Positions 11,833-23,645 of a DNA stretch of 64,000 nucleotides are shown here, piece after piece. The notes beneath the pieces were generated by a model. That model did no database searches, had not been told where the DNA came from, and saw only the letters and a list, made by a program, of their open reading frames with translations. Where the stretch lies: the NCBI RefSeq assembly GCF_026210795.1, contig NC_089446.1:2323001-2387000 (forward strand), read 5' to 3'. A program made the translations under genes and the position numbers. The stretch comes from Rhizophagus irregularis. Taxonomy: Eukaryota > Glomeromycota > Glomeromycetes > Glomerales > Glomeraceae. Numbering within the stretch: the first letter of the stretch is position 1; every line of letters starts with the position of its first letter.

Positions 11833-13110
11833 TAAAAAATAAAAAATAAAAATAAAAATAAATAAATAAATAAATAGATAAATAGATAAATAAATAAAGA
11901 GTTATTAAAAGGATGGTTATCTTTATATATAAAATTTACTAATTTACGAATATTTACCTATCGTAAATTTATGTGTGAACAAGAAAAAAAAAAATTTTTT
12001 TTTTTCTCCCGTCTAATTTAAACAAACAAAAAAGAGTCTAAACCATATTAAAACGTTCGGTCATTTCCGTCCCGTGAATTTTGTTCAGGTTACACGATGT
12101 TAAAAAAAACAAGGCCTTCTTTTTGATTATTATGTAGTTAGCCGTCAAAAAAGCGTAGCCCCATTCCTGATTTGTCGATCACTCGGACCCGTATAATCGT
12201 GGAAATATCACGGAATTCCATGGAAATTCTATCGGCGATCAAAAGTGCTACTACTATTTTGCGACAAACTACATTATAATCCATCTTTGGATAGAATGAC
12301 GATCATTTTAAAGAAATAATTCGAAGCAAACTACAATAATGAAGTTGCCAAATCCAGAATCCAGGCAGGGAATTAGGAAAACTTGACTGTGAATTCTATG
12401 GGCTGGAGATTAAAATTCGTTATAGTGAGAAATTCACTATACTGAAGGTCATTTTATTATATATAAAAAAAATCTGTACCTGAACTTTTCTTCATTATAG
12501 CAAGTTATTCACTATATAAAAATTCACTATAGAAGAGGGTGAACTGTAGGTGTAATTGAAGAAAGTTATAGCAAAATAGAATCTCTAGTAAAAGAATCAC
12601 TTTTCCTTTTCTTTAAGTAAAGGCTTATTAACTTATATTTAATTCTTTCTTAATTACATGATCGTTAAAATTAATTTAAATAATTTGAAAATATTTCATA
12701 ATTTCCCATTTTAATCTCATATCATTTATTATAATTACCCTTTTTATAATAACCAAATACTGTATATCATCAAAAATTGTAACTTCAGATTACAACGGAT
12801 TACGGGTCAAAAGTACAAAAGTGTGCTGTATTAAAGTTGTAATACGAAATTATGTCGTAAATTGTAATTGGTTGTATTTCAAATTAGTGTAATATTTGTG
12901 ATTTGAAATCACAGTTACTATCAGTCTGTCGACAATCAATCATTTTTTATCAAAATTAGATTAGCAGAATTTGGACAAAATTCCAGCCCGGATTAAGTTT
13001 TTTGCTGTACTGTAAATGTGAATGAGGTGTAACGGTCAAAAATGGATGTAATGAAAAATTAATAATAGTCAATATTTTAATAGGAACTATTACCCTATTA
13101 CATAAAGTTA
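11833..13110. other. Intergenic with a decayed pogo-like MITE end
   Basis: After (AAAT)n and AT runs at 11840-11900, most of this stretch is unstructured. At about 12415-12546 lies a relic with inverted TATAGTGAA/TTCACTATA blocks whose right end reads, on the minus strand, TACAGTTCACCC, as in pogo/Tc1-type ends with a TA target. The left end is not preserved. No gene is seen. Confidence 0.4.
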
Positions 13111-13603
13111 CAACTTTTACGGCAATACGTTATCAACTTTACGACAATACGTTATCAACTTTACGGCAATACGTTATCAACTTTACGACAATATTTTATC
13201 AACTTTACGGCAATACGTTATCAACTTTACGACAATATTTTATCGACTTTACGGCAATACGTTATCAACTTTACGACAATATTTTATCGACTTCACAGCA
13301 ATACGTTATCAACTTTACGGCAATACTTTATCGACTTTACGACAATACGTTATCAACTTTACGACAATATGTTATCGTTACGGCAATACGTTATCAACTT
13401 TACGACAATACGTTATCGACTTTACGGCAATACGTTATCAACTTTACGACAATATTTTATCGACTTTACGGCAATACGTTATCAACTTTTACGGCAATAC
13501 GTTATCGACTTTACGGCAATACTTTATCGACTTTACAGCAATACGCTATCAACTTTATGACAATATTTTATCAACTTTACGGCAAATACGTCACAACTTT
13601 TAC
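13111..13603. repeat. 22-bp minisatellite, about 22 copies
   Basis: The unit AACTTTACGGCAATACGTTA, followed by TC, is repeated head-to-tail about 22 times. Copies vary at a few fixed positions: G or A in ACGRCAATA, CG or TT in ATACG/ATATT, and A or G at the start of the unit (ATCAAC/ATCGAC). Variant copies alternate, which suggests that a two-unit (44-bp) block was itself amplified. One end carries slightly longer variants (AACTTTTACGG). A short frame read through it is an artefact of the repeat. Confidence 0.95.
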
Positions 13604-14089
13604 AACCTGATTACAACAGCAAACACTACTAATCCAACTTGATATAGGCATAATAATTTTTAATTTCATAATTATTTATTTATATTATCAAATAATTCAT
13701 TAAATCTAATAAACAATAATTTCAAGTATTTTTTTAATAATATCATCTGGAGTCTGGACCAAGTATATTAGGATAATAGATTAGGATTTTTTTTTAAATT
13801 TGGTATACTCTCATTTTTTTAATAACAAATATCTTCCATTTTTTTTAAAATCGTTTCCTTTTTAATTGAATTAATTGAAATGAAGAAATTTAAAAAAGAT
13901 TTTCTTGAGTTAAATCAATTGATTCAATCAAAATTTTTTTTTTCAGGAATTTAATATCTTCAATTATGACATAAAGTACGGTATCAGGAAACATCGACAA
14001 TTAAATTTTTCAAAAAATAATTAAGTATTATTTGTTTATTATTTATTTTTGAAATATTATATTTATATAATTACTAGGTCAGCCACGAC
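13604..14089. other. Intergenic A+T-rich spacer
   Basis: Nothing recognisable; homopolymer T and A runs only. Confidence 0.4.
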
Positions 14090-14273
14090 CTGTCTAACCT
14101 CGATATACCGATATTCGATATATCGATATACTATTAAAAACTTGATATACCGATAAAATTTTATTTTCCCACTATATGTGAGGACATATAAATATCGGTA
14201 TACCATTGATATAACGATATTTTCTAAAAATTTCATATATGTCCCGACATATCATTATATAAAGGTTTGACTG
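14090..14273. mobile_element. Short pogo/Tc1-type MITE (family A)
   Basis: The left end reads CTGTCTAACCTCGATATACC. The right end, reverse-complemented, reads CAGTCAAACCTTTATA. Both ends resemble CAGTC(T)AACCTCGATATACC as seen at 26929-27410, and the right end abuts TA. The interior is AT-rich with CGATA/TATCG repeats. The internal block CCCACTATATG recurs at about 31902, so this copy and 31821-31987 are siblings. It is too short to encode a transposase. Confidence 0.65.
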
Positions 14274-14658
14274 TAATACCAAATTGTTCTTGGCCTATTT
14301 AAACAAACTCATTAGTCCCAGTGCGAAGCAATGGGTAACTGCTAGTATATAATTAGTAGTACTGTTAGGCGCAGATGAATCATGCATTACACAATTCAAA
14401 GATGATTTATACAGGCTAATCTAAACGTTAGAAGATCGACATGAATTTTTTTATTATATTATATAGATATGATATAATTAATATATCTATCGATCGATCA
14501 CATACAAAGTATTATTAGTATTATCCAATGTAAAGAATCCGCCAATAAATATCGTATATCTAAAAACATGTACCATCAAGTAAATTATTACTAAACGATA
14601 TTAAACTATAATTTAATATGATCATACATGTACAGTATGAGCTCGTTTCCCTATATTC

Positions 14659-14745
14659 AATCGTAATATCGTAATAACTAATATCGTAATATCGTAATAT
14701 CGTAATATCGCAATATCGCAATATCGTAATATCGTAATATTGTTA
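14659..14745. repeat. 9-bp tandem repeat (ATCGTAATA)n
   Basis: About nine near-perfect copies of ATCGTAATA, two of them with ATCGCAATA. Simple tandem array with no coding potential. Confidence 0.85.
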
Positions 14746-14904
14746 TCGTATTATCAGTTATCCTCATAAGTTCATGCAGATTTTACATAATTGTTATTTA
14801 GGTCAGTTACTATGTATTAGCATAATAATAAAATTAGTAACGGGAGTTTATTATAAAAATTGCATGAACGGTCCCGTCAAACCGAGAATATTATTATGAT
14901 AATA

Positions 14905-15200
14905 TTATTATTGGATGATTAAACTATATAATAGTCTAATCATCCAATAATATATAAATATTGTAATATCGTAATATGTGTAATAGTTATCCCATCGGTA
15001 TTATGTATACACTGATGGATTTTTTTGTAAATTATTCCACCGGTATAAAATCCATCGGTGTATACGCGCCATACACAATGAGATAAACTTGTTATTCCAT
15101 GGGTATCTAACCATATACACCGATGCTCCCCTCCCTTCAGGGGGCCCCAAGGCATCGGTGAATATTTCAGTTATTCATTGATACCCATGGAATAACAAGT
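14905..15200. repeat. Cluster of hairpins and a 114-bp perfect-TIR element
   Basis: Three inverted repeats lie side by side. The first is ATTATTGGATGATTA and its complement at about 14907-14951. The second is ATACACTGATGGATTTT against AAAATCCATCGGTGTAT at about 15005-15065. The third is a perfect 20-bp inverted repeat ACTTGTTATTCCATGGGTAT at 15087-15106 and 15181-15200, enclosing a GC-richer core with GGGGGCCCC. The last could be a minimal MITE; target duplication is not evident. Confidence 0.7.
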
Positions 15201-18200
15201 ATACTTATTTCACGGGTTCACGGCTGCGCCGGGAAAATCATGATATTCCAGTGACTCCGTGAAGGTATAAAGTCCTTTAATATACTTATTTTGACTAATA
15301 ATGATAGACTTTTATCTCAATATTTATTCATCTTTTAAATAAACCCCACCGTGAGAATATCAAGAAATAAAAAATCACAAATTTTTAACTAGGAACCGAG
15401 GGATAAATCGTAATATTCATTCACCCTCTAAAAATTATCAATATGATTTGGTCATTTATTTATTTTGAGAGAGGGGAAAGAAATCAACTTTATTATTAAA
15501 AAAAAAAATCAATAAAAAAAAAACGGATTAAAAGAATACTAAACTAAATCTTCACATAAAATAAATAAATAAATACTAAACTAAATAAGTTTTAGTAAAT
15601 TTTTTAAGAAAAATTCTCATGATTTTAAATTTTGATCGTCGTTTCCTAATTAGTAATTGTATTATTTTTATCTAACTTTTGTTAGATTAAGAAAAACTTT
15701 TAAGAAGAAAAGCCATACCGCGCAAATAACAATACGAATAAGGAAGATAAGGAATTGTAAATCATTTTCGAAATTTGGGTTAATAAATGGGTATTTTGCC
15801 AAAAAAAATCCTTTTGTTCTTTTTTCTTTGATATTGTTAAAACAAATATTTTTCTTTTTTTTTTTTAAATTCAAAAAAACTTGTTTTTTAACTTTTCACA
15901 ATAATTAAACTTGTATGTTTTGAGCAATAATTACTGTATATTAATATGTTTATAATATTAATTATTGATTTTCTTCATAATTTCTTTGGTTAATTTATTA
16001 ATGAAAAATTGGACCGGTTTAAATTAATTCTTCTGTTTTGCTTGAACTTTAAAAAAAAATCATCAATCGAAATTTTTTCTTTCAATAAAAAACGAACTTT
16101 CTATAATAACTTTCTATAACAATTTGTGATACAATTACTTCGTCGTTCATAAGGCTTTTGAAAACTGGCTCATGACCTGGAATGACCGGTATTATGCAAG
16201 AAGATCCCTTCTTTCTGCTTGATGAACATTTTTTCGATGGAAAAATTGTTTCTTCTAAATATTCAAAAAAGAAAGGAAATAAGGATCTTTTTTCATTGAT
16301 AATGAGGTCATAAAGTCATACGATAAAAAAGTTTTTGAGAAAAAAAAAAAGAATGTGATGATATATGATTGAAATTTGGTGCATCTGATAAAGCAATCAC
16401 ACTTTTTAACGTTGAAATTGTATGACCAATTTACTAAATTTGGGGTCGTTTGAAGCCGGTTTGATCACGTGACTTAACATTTTATAAATAGGTCATTTTT
16501 TTTAAAAATAAAAAGATTAACATAATATAAAAGTCATAGAATAAGTGTATTTTGGTCTGCCCTAAAAGTTTACTTAGGGAAAAAAAGTTGATTTTAAACA
16601 GTGTTTTTGACTTCACATATGAATGAATAATCTTTACCGATCATATCCAAAAATGGATGACGGTATACACAGCAGGTTAATCATAAGTTTGCGAAAAGTA
16701 AAAAAAATAAAATTTAAGTCATGTGATCGATCCCGGCTTTAGACGACCCCTAAAATTGGTAATTACATAAAAGGATAATCATAAACAACTCCAATGTTAC
16801 GTTCTATCATATGAAAAGATGATTACTTACATAAGTGTACGACCATGATAAATATTGGATTATCAATACCGATTCCATACGAATACCTGATACAATTAGA
16901 AGGGAATGATTATATTTAGCGTAAAAAATGACGTAAAAATCTTATTTTTAGCAAAAAAATGTTTAAAATAATGCTGCAATATTCTCTCATATAACCCTCG
17001 TATTTGAATTAAATTAATTTCATTCAAAATTCCTTGTTATGGAGGAGAGATTCCTTATTATGGAGGAAATAATAATCAGGAATTTTTGTGTAGGTTCATT
17101 TATCGAAATATTTAGATCATGCGGAAATAAAGTTTAGGGGCTAAGGAGCAATTATATAGGAAAACCTGTTTAAAAAAAAATATTTATAGGCACATTTTCT
17201 CTGAGCAAACATTTGTTTATTTTCTGTGAACAGTTCTTGATTTTTCGGATCCTTTAATATTAAAGATAAATTATTCTTTTTATCTTGTGTGATAATTAAA
17301 TAATTATTATTTAGTATATTAAAATAATTAATTGTGATGTATTTGGTAATGCTGAAATTAAATTCTACATGTTAAATTAACGTTACCGGCTATAATAAAA
17401 TTGTATTTGACATTGACTCGACATCATTCAACGTCGACTCGACATTGTTCAACATCGACTTTTCGATGTAGGTAGATTCAATATTGCTCGATATATAGAC
17501 TCAATATTACACAATTAGCCAGTAATCTAATATAGGAGTTCACCTCATTTGTATATAATAACTAAAGTCTTAATTCGTCCAAAATAATCTTAAAATTGTG
17601 GTATTAAATCTCCAAGTACTTCAATTAAAATCATCTATACACGTCCAAGTTAAAAAAATAAAGAAAATTTAGTAAGTAATGACTGTTATAGGATATTGTT
17701 GGACAAGGTTTCGTAATGCAAAACAACGTTAAAAAAAAAACCATAGTAACTATTGTTATCATATCTAGTGAATGTAACTAATAAAATAAGTAAATGTGAA
17801 ATAAAACTTACCAATCATACAATCTTTTTTTTTTATCGATTTCAAGTGTTATCATCGGGAATTCCAAAATCTGTTACGCCACCTTGTTGTATTCACGTGA
17901 TTGATTTGTAAAGCTTGATTACGTGTTCTTATAGTAAATGCAAAGTATAAACTTACTGTACCTTGTGATTCCATTCCATTCCAAAAATGCTCAACTGGCC
18001 TTGACATTTACTCCCTTTTGTAGGTATCTAAACAACTTTCTTTGTTCAACAACAATATGATGGTCAATATGATGGTCAACATGGTACAAATAAATTTTTT
18101 TCTTTTTACAAAGAATAATTAATTTGCGAAAAATATCTTCTTTATAAATATGAAGTATTATTAGAAGGTCAAAAATAATCAAATTTCATCCTTTTACATT

Positions 18201-18500
18201 GATTGCATCGGCTGTAAATGTTACCATTGAAGCTACTATCGATGTTACTATTGATATAATTCCTCTTTTCAGCTCATAACATATACATTTCTTCTTCAAC
18301 AAGAAATTTTTATTAACGAAAATTATTCATTGAAAATTTATTTCTAGATGTTGATATTCGATAACAATAATCGAAATATCCTATGTCTAAAATACAGATA
18401 TTAATAAGAGGGATTGATATTAGGAGGTATTTCTTACTTATTTATTACAGAGCTTAACAATAATTTAGGCGGGCGTGATGGTGAAATCTATTATATCAAA
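15201..18500. other. Gene-poor region
   Basis: No coding region could be supported. Apart from the foldback element reported at 16425-16760, it contains a run of CGACTCGACATT repeats at about 17408-17470 and general A+T-rich sequence. Short open frames show no protein-like composition. Confidence 0.45.
16425..16760. mobile_element. Foldback (long-arm inverted repeat) element
   Basis: The left arm at 16425-16487 and right arm at 16708-16760 are imperfect inverted copies. The left arm has GGGGTCGTTTGAAGCCGG and GATCACGTGACTTAA; the right arm, complemented, has GGGGTCGTCTAAAGCCGG and GATCACATGACTTAAA. A 220-bp loop lies between. The outer borders are unclear because similarity fades gradually. 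This is consistent with a non-autonomous DNA transposon of unknown superfamily. Confidence 0.65.
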
Positions 18501-18504
18501 TTTT

Positions 18505-18735
18505 TGTTCCAAGATTCATATTAAAGTAACATTACACCATTTTGTTCCAAGATTCATATTAAAGTAGCATTGCACCATTTTTGTTCCAAGATTCATATTA
18601 AAGTAGCATTACACCATTTTTGTTCCAAGATTTATACTAAAGTAGCATTACACCATTTTTGTTCCAAGATTTATATTAAAGTAGCATTACACCATTTTTG
18701 TTCCAAGATTCATATTAAAGTAGCATTACACCAGT
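18505..18735. repeat. 39-bp minisatellite, about six copies
   Basis: The unit of 39 bp contains AAAGTAGCATTACACCA followed by TTTTTGTTCCAAGATT. Because 39 is a multiple of three, an open frame of 13-residue repeats runs through it, but nothing suggests that it is a gene. The array ends in an inverted repeat, GCATTACACC...GGTGTAATG, at about 18722-18768. Confidence 0.92.
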
Positions 18736-18776
18736 ATTACACCGGTGTAATGCCGAATTGGTGTAATGTGCCGTAA

Positions 18777-21173
18777 TATTTCGGCATAGCTTGAACCTAA
18801 TTCACCCATAACAACATGGATACTTGAAATTTATAAGATATTCTTCTTAATAATAAAGGTTCCAATATTCTACGCTTGAATTAAGAGAATTTGAATATCT
18901 AACAATTCTCAATGATCCATAAAAAATATACTTGAAGAAAAGTTGTAAGTTGGTATATAAATGCTTTCTTAACAAGGCATATTGTCTATTATTAAATTTG
19001 ATTATAATTTCATCTCTAGGGAACAAAGTAATAAATGGGGAAGGACGACCTCTGTGTGTCTACTTATATAGGAATACGTAGAGGATGACATGACGTTTTG
19101 GCAGAGATTCTTAGATGAGATTCCCTACCTAATTCAAGCCCCCTTTCAAGCCCTCTTGATTTAAAAGGTGAAAAACTTTTTGCAATGGCTTTTACTGTAA
19201 ATGTGTATTAACGTTAAACTGATAAAAATTCTCGGTAATAATAGAGGACCAGTAAGCTTAATAATTATTATGATTAACTACTCATAACATTCTAAGCCGT
19301 TTCTATGCTTAAACAAATAAAAACATAATGTTTTTAACTAATTCAATTGAACAATCCTTTTATTGAATCAGAGTGAGATCTTTTATGATTGCTCATCAAA
19401 TGAGTTACAGCAATGATAATGACGTGTATATCGCGTAACCTTTTACCATAAATAAAATAAGAAAACAAGTCGCCATATTTTTAGCAAATGTTAATGTGAT
19501 ATTTCTTTCTCACACTAAGACTTTCTTTTCCAAGTAATTTATAATGATACGGAATTTTCTAAAATGCTGTGAAGAGAGAAAAAGGTAAAGTGTTACAATA
19601 TTTCATTGTAATTGATTTAATTGTGACGAAAAAAAAAATTTTGACCGCATAAAAAATTTTAACAATAGGTTCAATTCCTCGATTTAAATCAAATAATATG
19701 TTTTAACATAACATTGTTCTCTTAATATATTAATATATAAGCTTGCTACGCTTTCTAGGTAAGTTTATTTACTTTATAAATGATTACTAAATCTCATGAT
19801 ATACTTCTGATATATATATTATATTTATATTATATTATAGTACTATATTTTATTTTTTTTCTCGATTTAAATCTTTGAATAAATAAAATAAATAATAACA
19901 ATAATATAAAAAAATTTTTTTTTTTTCTTCTCTTCTTGAATATGCATAATATTCGGGGTGAATTCAGGGATTTATTTAGGTAGATTATCTAAACAATTAT
20001 TTATAGTATTGATAAGAAGGATTATTTAAGATTATTTAAAATATGGGGATTCTTTTTTTTTGAAAGTTCTAACCAAAAATTGAGACATTTTGGCTTTTTT
20101 GTCACACGTTAGCCCAAATTATCTGGAAACATTTGATTACGTGCACATTGAAAAAAAAAATAATTTAACCAAATTTAAACCAAATTAAGGGATATAAAAA
20201 GTTTTTTTTTTCATGTATTATCGTCATAAGAAGTCACGAATCAGAAGGAATCGAAAGGAGATGGAAAATATTTTTGATATTTTAAATGTCACATTTTTTT
20301 TTTCTCTATCCCTGGGGTTTATAATATATTAAATATTTAATATTTATATTAACGCGTCATCACAATTTTTTTACCTTTTTCAAGAGATGATCGATTACTA
20401 ATTGAAAAAATGGCTTACCAAATAAGTCAAGTTATTTATTTATAATGGAGAATTTAATCCGAAAAGGCTTATTATTGGACAATTCACGTGGTTTTTTTCA
20501 TCAGGAATGGAACATAATTTCCATAATTAAGTCATTATAGATTTTTTATATTATAATTTCTTTTTAATACAGTAATAAAAATGACATATTATTATATCTA
20601 TTATAATTATGTATTTTTTTTTATTTTTTAAAAAAAATAAAAATATAAATATAAATACATAATTATAATTATATAAACAAAGAAATATTTTATGATATCT
20701 TACGTTCATTTCTACAATTTCTTCAATATATTTATTATAATAAAAAAAAAGTTTTTTTTTTTTTATACACGTATTTATTTTAGTAAACCAAACAAAAAGT
20801 TTTCACAAGCTGTATACAATATATTTGTGGCGTGGGCGAGAGTGAACTTGATTTAGTATAGATCGTTATGAAATAGTAAACACATTTACCGTATGAATTT
20901 TTTTTTTTATACAATTTTACAATAATTTTTTCGGCTTCGGTCTAAACAGGCTGGGATGATTTATTAATAGGATAATAATACTTTATTTTAAATTTTGCGA
21001 TATAAAAAGAGTAAAAAAAATTCCATAAAAAAAAAAATTTTTTTTTAAAAAAAATAAATAAATAAAAAAAAATAAATAACAAAAACTTTCCTCTCACTTT
21101 TATTTTTTTCTTTTTCTCAGTTTATAAAATTTTTCTTATAAAAAAATTTTTTTTTTTCGACTAATAAAAAAAA
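18777..21173. other. Gene-poor region upstream of the first MATA-HMG gene
   Basis: No gene is recognised. A slightly GC-richer stretch at 19020-19150 looks like unplaced relic sequence. The last 400 bases before the HMG start are very A+T-rich with T- and A-runs, as expected of a promoter and 5' leader in this genome. Confidence 0.4.
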
Positions 21174-21914
21174 ATGTCAACACAAAATTTTTCAATCGAA
21201 GATTTAGCAATTTCATTAATTGATAGGTTGGATAGGTGTAATATTTTTCCACCACATTTAAATAATCCAGAAAAATTGATTTCTTCATCAAATACTTTAA
21301 ACGGTTTATCAATAAAACATCCAAGAAGATCTCCAAACGCTTTTTTATTATGCAGAAAAAATGTACATCAAGAAGCAAAACGTAAAGGAACTTGCAATAT
21401 GCGCGTAATAAGTAAAGTTACAGGAATTTTATGGAGGAACGCTTCACCTGAAGAAAAGAGCGTCTATGAAAGATTGGCTGATCGAGTAAATGAACTTCAT
21501 TGTAAAAGGGCTAGTATAGTGTCTGATACTCCTCCTTTAACTAAAGTTAAAGAAACTTCTGGTTTTAGACCTTATTCTATCCCTTCACATTTAAATCCTT
21601 CTATAAATTTATTAAATTCTTCATTAACTACATCGAATCTTCCTTTACCGCTTCCAATTTCTTCTTATTCTCCTTCTTCCATTTCTCAAATTACTTTAAA
21701 TAATCCTTCTTCTGCTTTTGATCAAAAAGATGACTTTTTTTTAAATAATTTAAATAATTCCACAAATTATTTTAACCCTTCCTCATCAGATTTTAATAAT
21801 AATCAGGTTATTCTTCATAACAACAATAATGATAATCATATATTATCATATATATATAATAATTATATAGTACCTCCTCCTGTATCTTCGCATACCTTTT
21901 CTAATAATTTATGA
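21174..21914 (+). CDS. MATA-HMG box protein, 246 aa
   Basis: Residues about 48-110 form an HMG box of the fungal MATA type. It starts with RRSPNAFLLCRKNVHQEA, continues with NMRVISKVTGILWRNASP and ends with EEKSVYERLADRVNELH. Such boxes bend and bind DNA in the minor groove, and related proteins act in mating-type control; in arbuscular mycorrhizal fungi the family is expanded to many copies with unknown roles. Upstream of the box, residues 17-30 carry DRLDRCNIFPP, an NIFPP signature shared with the gene at 40627. The C-terminal half is Ser/Pro/Asn-rich and probably disordered, as in many transcription factors. It is a single exon. The start ATG follows an A-rich leader, and a T9A9 palindrome (21953-21970) lies 40 bp past the stop. 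Direct mating-type function is not shown. Confidence 0.88.
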   Translation: MSTQNFSIEDLAISLIDRLDRCNIFPPHLNNPEKLISSSNTLNGLSIKHPRRSPNAFLLCRKNVHQEAKRKGTCNMRVISKVTGILWRNASPEEKSVYERLADRVNELHCKRASIVSDTPPLTKVKETSGFRPYSIPSHLNPSINLLNSSLTTSNLPLPLPISSYSPSSISQITLNNPSSAFDQKDDFFLNNLNNSTNYFNPSSSDFNNNQVILHNNNNDNHILSYIYNNYIVPPPVSSHTFSNNL

Positions 21915-22737
21915 GATTGTAAAAAAAATAGTATTGGTATTTCTTATTTTACTTTTTTTTTAAAAAAAAAGTACGCGTAAGATAATTATTCAGATATATA
22001 TTTCATCATTTCATCTACAAATGTAAATTTTCAATAAATTTCCTTTAGAGAGAGAAAATTAATTGTTTACAAAATAATAATAATAATAATAAAAAAAAAA
22101 TAAAAAAAAATTTTTATTATTAAAATATGTTACAAAGCCTAAACTTTATTTTAATTTTAAGTATTGATTTTCGTTATTTGATTGATATACAAAATATTAA
22201 CATATAACAAATAAACAAAATCAAGTAATTGATTTCTAGAAAAAATTCTCATTAAAAAATTTACATGTGATTATTATTAATAAAATATTATTATATTAAA
22301 TATGCAATTTTTTTTTTTTACGATGATAACTTGACAGTTTTTTTGTTTTTATATTTTTTTGTAACCCGAACAATTAATTGTAGATCACTCCTTCAATCAA
22401 TGAAATCAATGGAATAACTCCGATATGGTAAAAATTCTTTCTTCTTGTATACTAATTCTAGAAAATTCATCTATCGGGTGAAAAGTATCCGATTTGAATT
22501 ATTAAGGTAATTTTTAATCATTCTCCGAATAATTTTCATTTAATTTTAAGTTAACAAATAGGATTTAATTTAATATTTACTATGTGTCAATATTGTCAAT
22601 GAATAATGGTTACAAATATAGTAACAATAAAAAAGAAAAAATATATATATTATAATTCTACTTTATAAGTAATTTATTATTTATTTTGGTAAGACTTTCT
22701 TTTTAAATGTAATATATTACACAATTTTCACTCTCTT

Positions 22738-22896
22738 GGCAAAAATTGTATTGAATATGAAAAAGCCACATACCAAAATGAGCGTCAGTTGATTGAACCT
22801 ATCTTTGAACTTCAATCAGCCCCTAAATTCTTTGACATCAATCAGCAAGTTCTAAACAGAATTTATTTTTGGAATAATCAATTTCCAGTGGCTTGA
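22738..22896 (+). pseudogene. Coding-like fragment, unrecognised
   Basis: An open stretch of about 52 codons reads with protein-like composition in one frame (EYEKATYQNERQLIEPIFEL, then FFDINQQVLNRIYFWNN) up to a TGA. It has no ATG and no flanking continuation. It differs clearly from the surrounding A+T-rich noise. It may be a remnant of a captured gene or transposase; I cannot name the family. Confidence 0.35.
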
Positions 22897-23423
22897 AAAA
22901 TATCATTACCTTTAATGTTATCTAAAATCAATTTTTTTCAAAAGGAACTTCTTGATAAGGTGTTATCTTTCTTTATTATAAAATTTCATTTTATGCATAT
23001 GAATAACGATAACATTATGATGATATGATTCAATACAACAACATCACTTTTTCGTTGATTTTCATTTTCCCATTTGTGAGTTTTAAAACAGAATATTTTT
23101 TCATTTTTGGTTAACAAATATTCCCTTTTATGTTTAATAATTAAAATTACTTTATTCCGGATTCTCAAAGATATTCGTAAATATTTCGTTAAACCTTTAA
23201 CTATTTTAAAATTGGAAAAAATAAGTTGCATTATTATTATTCAATCATTTAAAATTATTTAGTGACCTATATTTGTATTCATATTAATCTTGCAAAAGCC
23301 AAGAGTAAATATTGTAATAATCGTTTTTCATACTTAAAATGGTTTAACTTGAAAAATTGCTAACCCTTTTTTTTCTTAACACCATTAAAGAACGGATGTC
23401 ATAAAAATCATTATACTATGATC

Positions 23424-23645
23424 GTTAGTGTCTCGGATTTTTTGTCGGATATCCGGTACCAACTGATAAACGGTTCGGATTTCTCGGATATTTGGATAAT
23501 GGATAATAAACCTTATCCAGTTTAGGCATTGTCCATCTATAACTATTGTATAAAAATCCGTTTATCTTTCATCCGAACATCCGTCGGAACTCGGATTATT
23601 CGTAAATCCGACGGATTTCCGGATGACGGGATCGGATACACTAAC
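23424..23645. mobile_element. MITE with GTTAGTGT ends (CGGAT-rich)
   Basis: The left end is GTTAGTGTCTCGGAT and the right end, complemented, is GTTAGTGTATCCGATCC. The interior is rich in CGGAT and ATCCG steps, so it can fold on itself, including TCGGATATCCG. The 222-bp size rules out coding. No target duplication is certain, so the superfamily is left open. Confidence 0.65.

Noticed and set aside
13369-13560. Open frame within the 22-bp minisatellite
   Set aside because: It is a direct consequence of the tandem repeat and has no protein-like features.
18505-18735. Regular repeats considered as a CRISPR array
   Set aside because: The repeats are contiguous without spacers and the genome is eukaryotic.
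18570-18776. Open frame of 13-residue repeats
   Set aside because: The 39-bp repeat is a multiple of three and lacks stops by chance; there is no gene-like start or context.
19600-19700. GGTTCAATTCC resembling a tRNA B box
   Set aside because: No A box and no acceptor or anticodon stem could be drawn around it.
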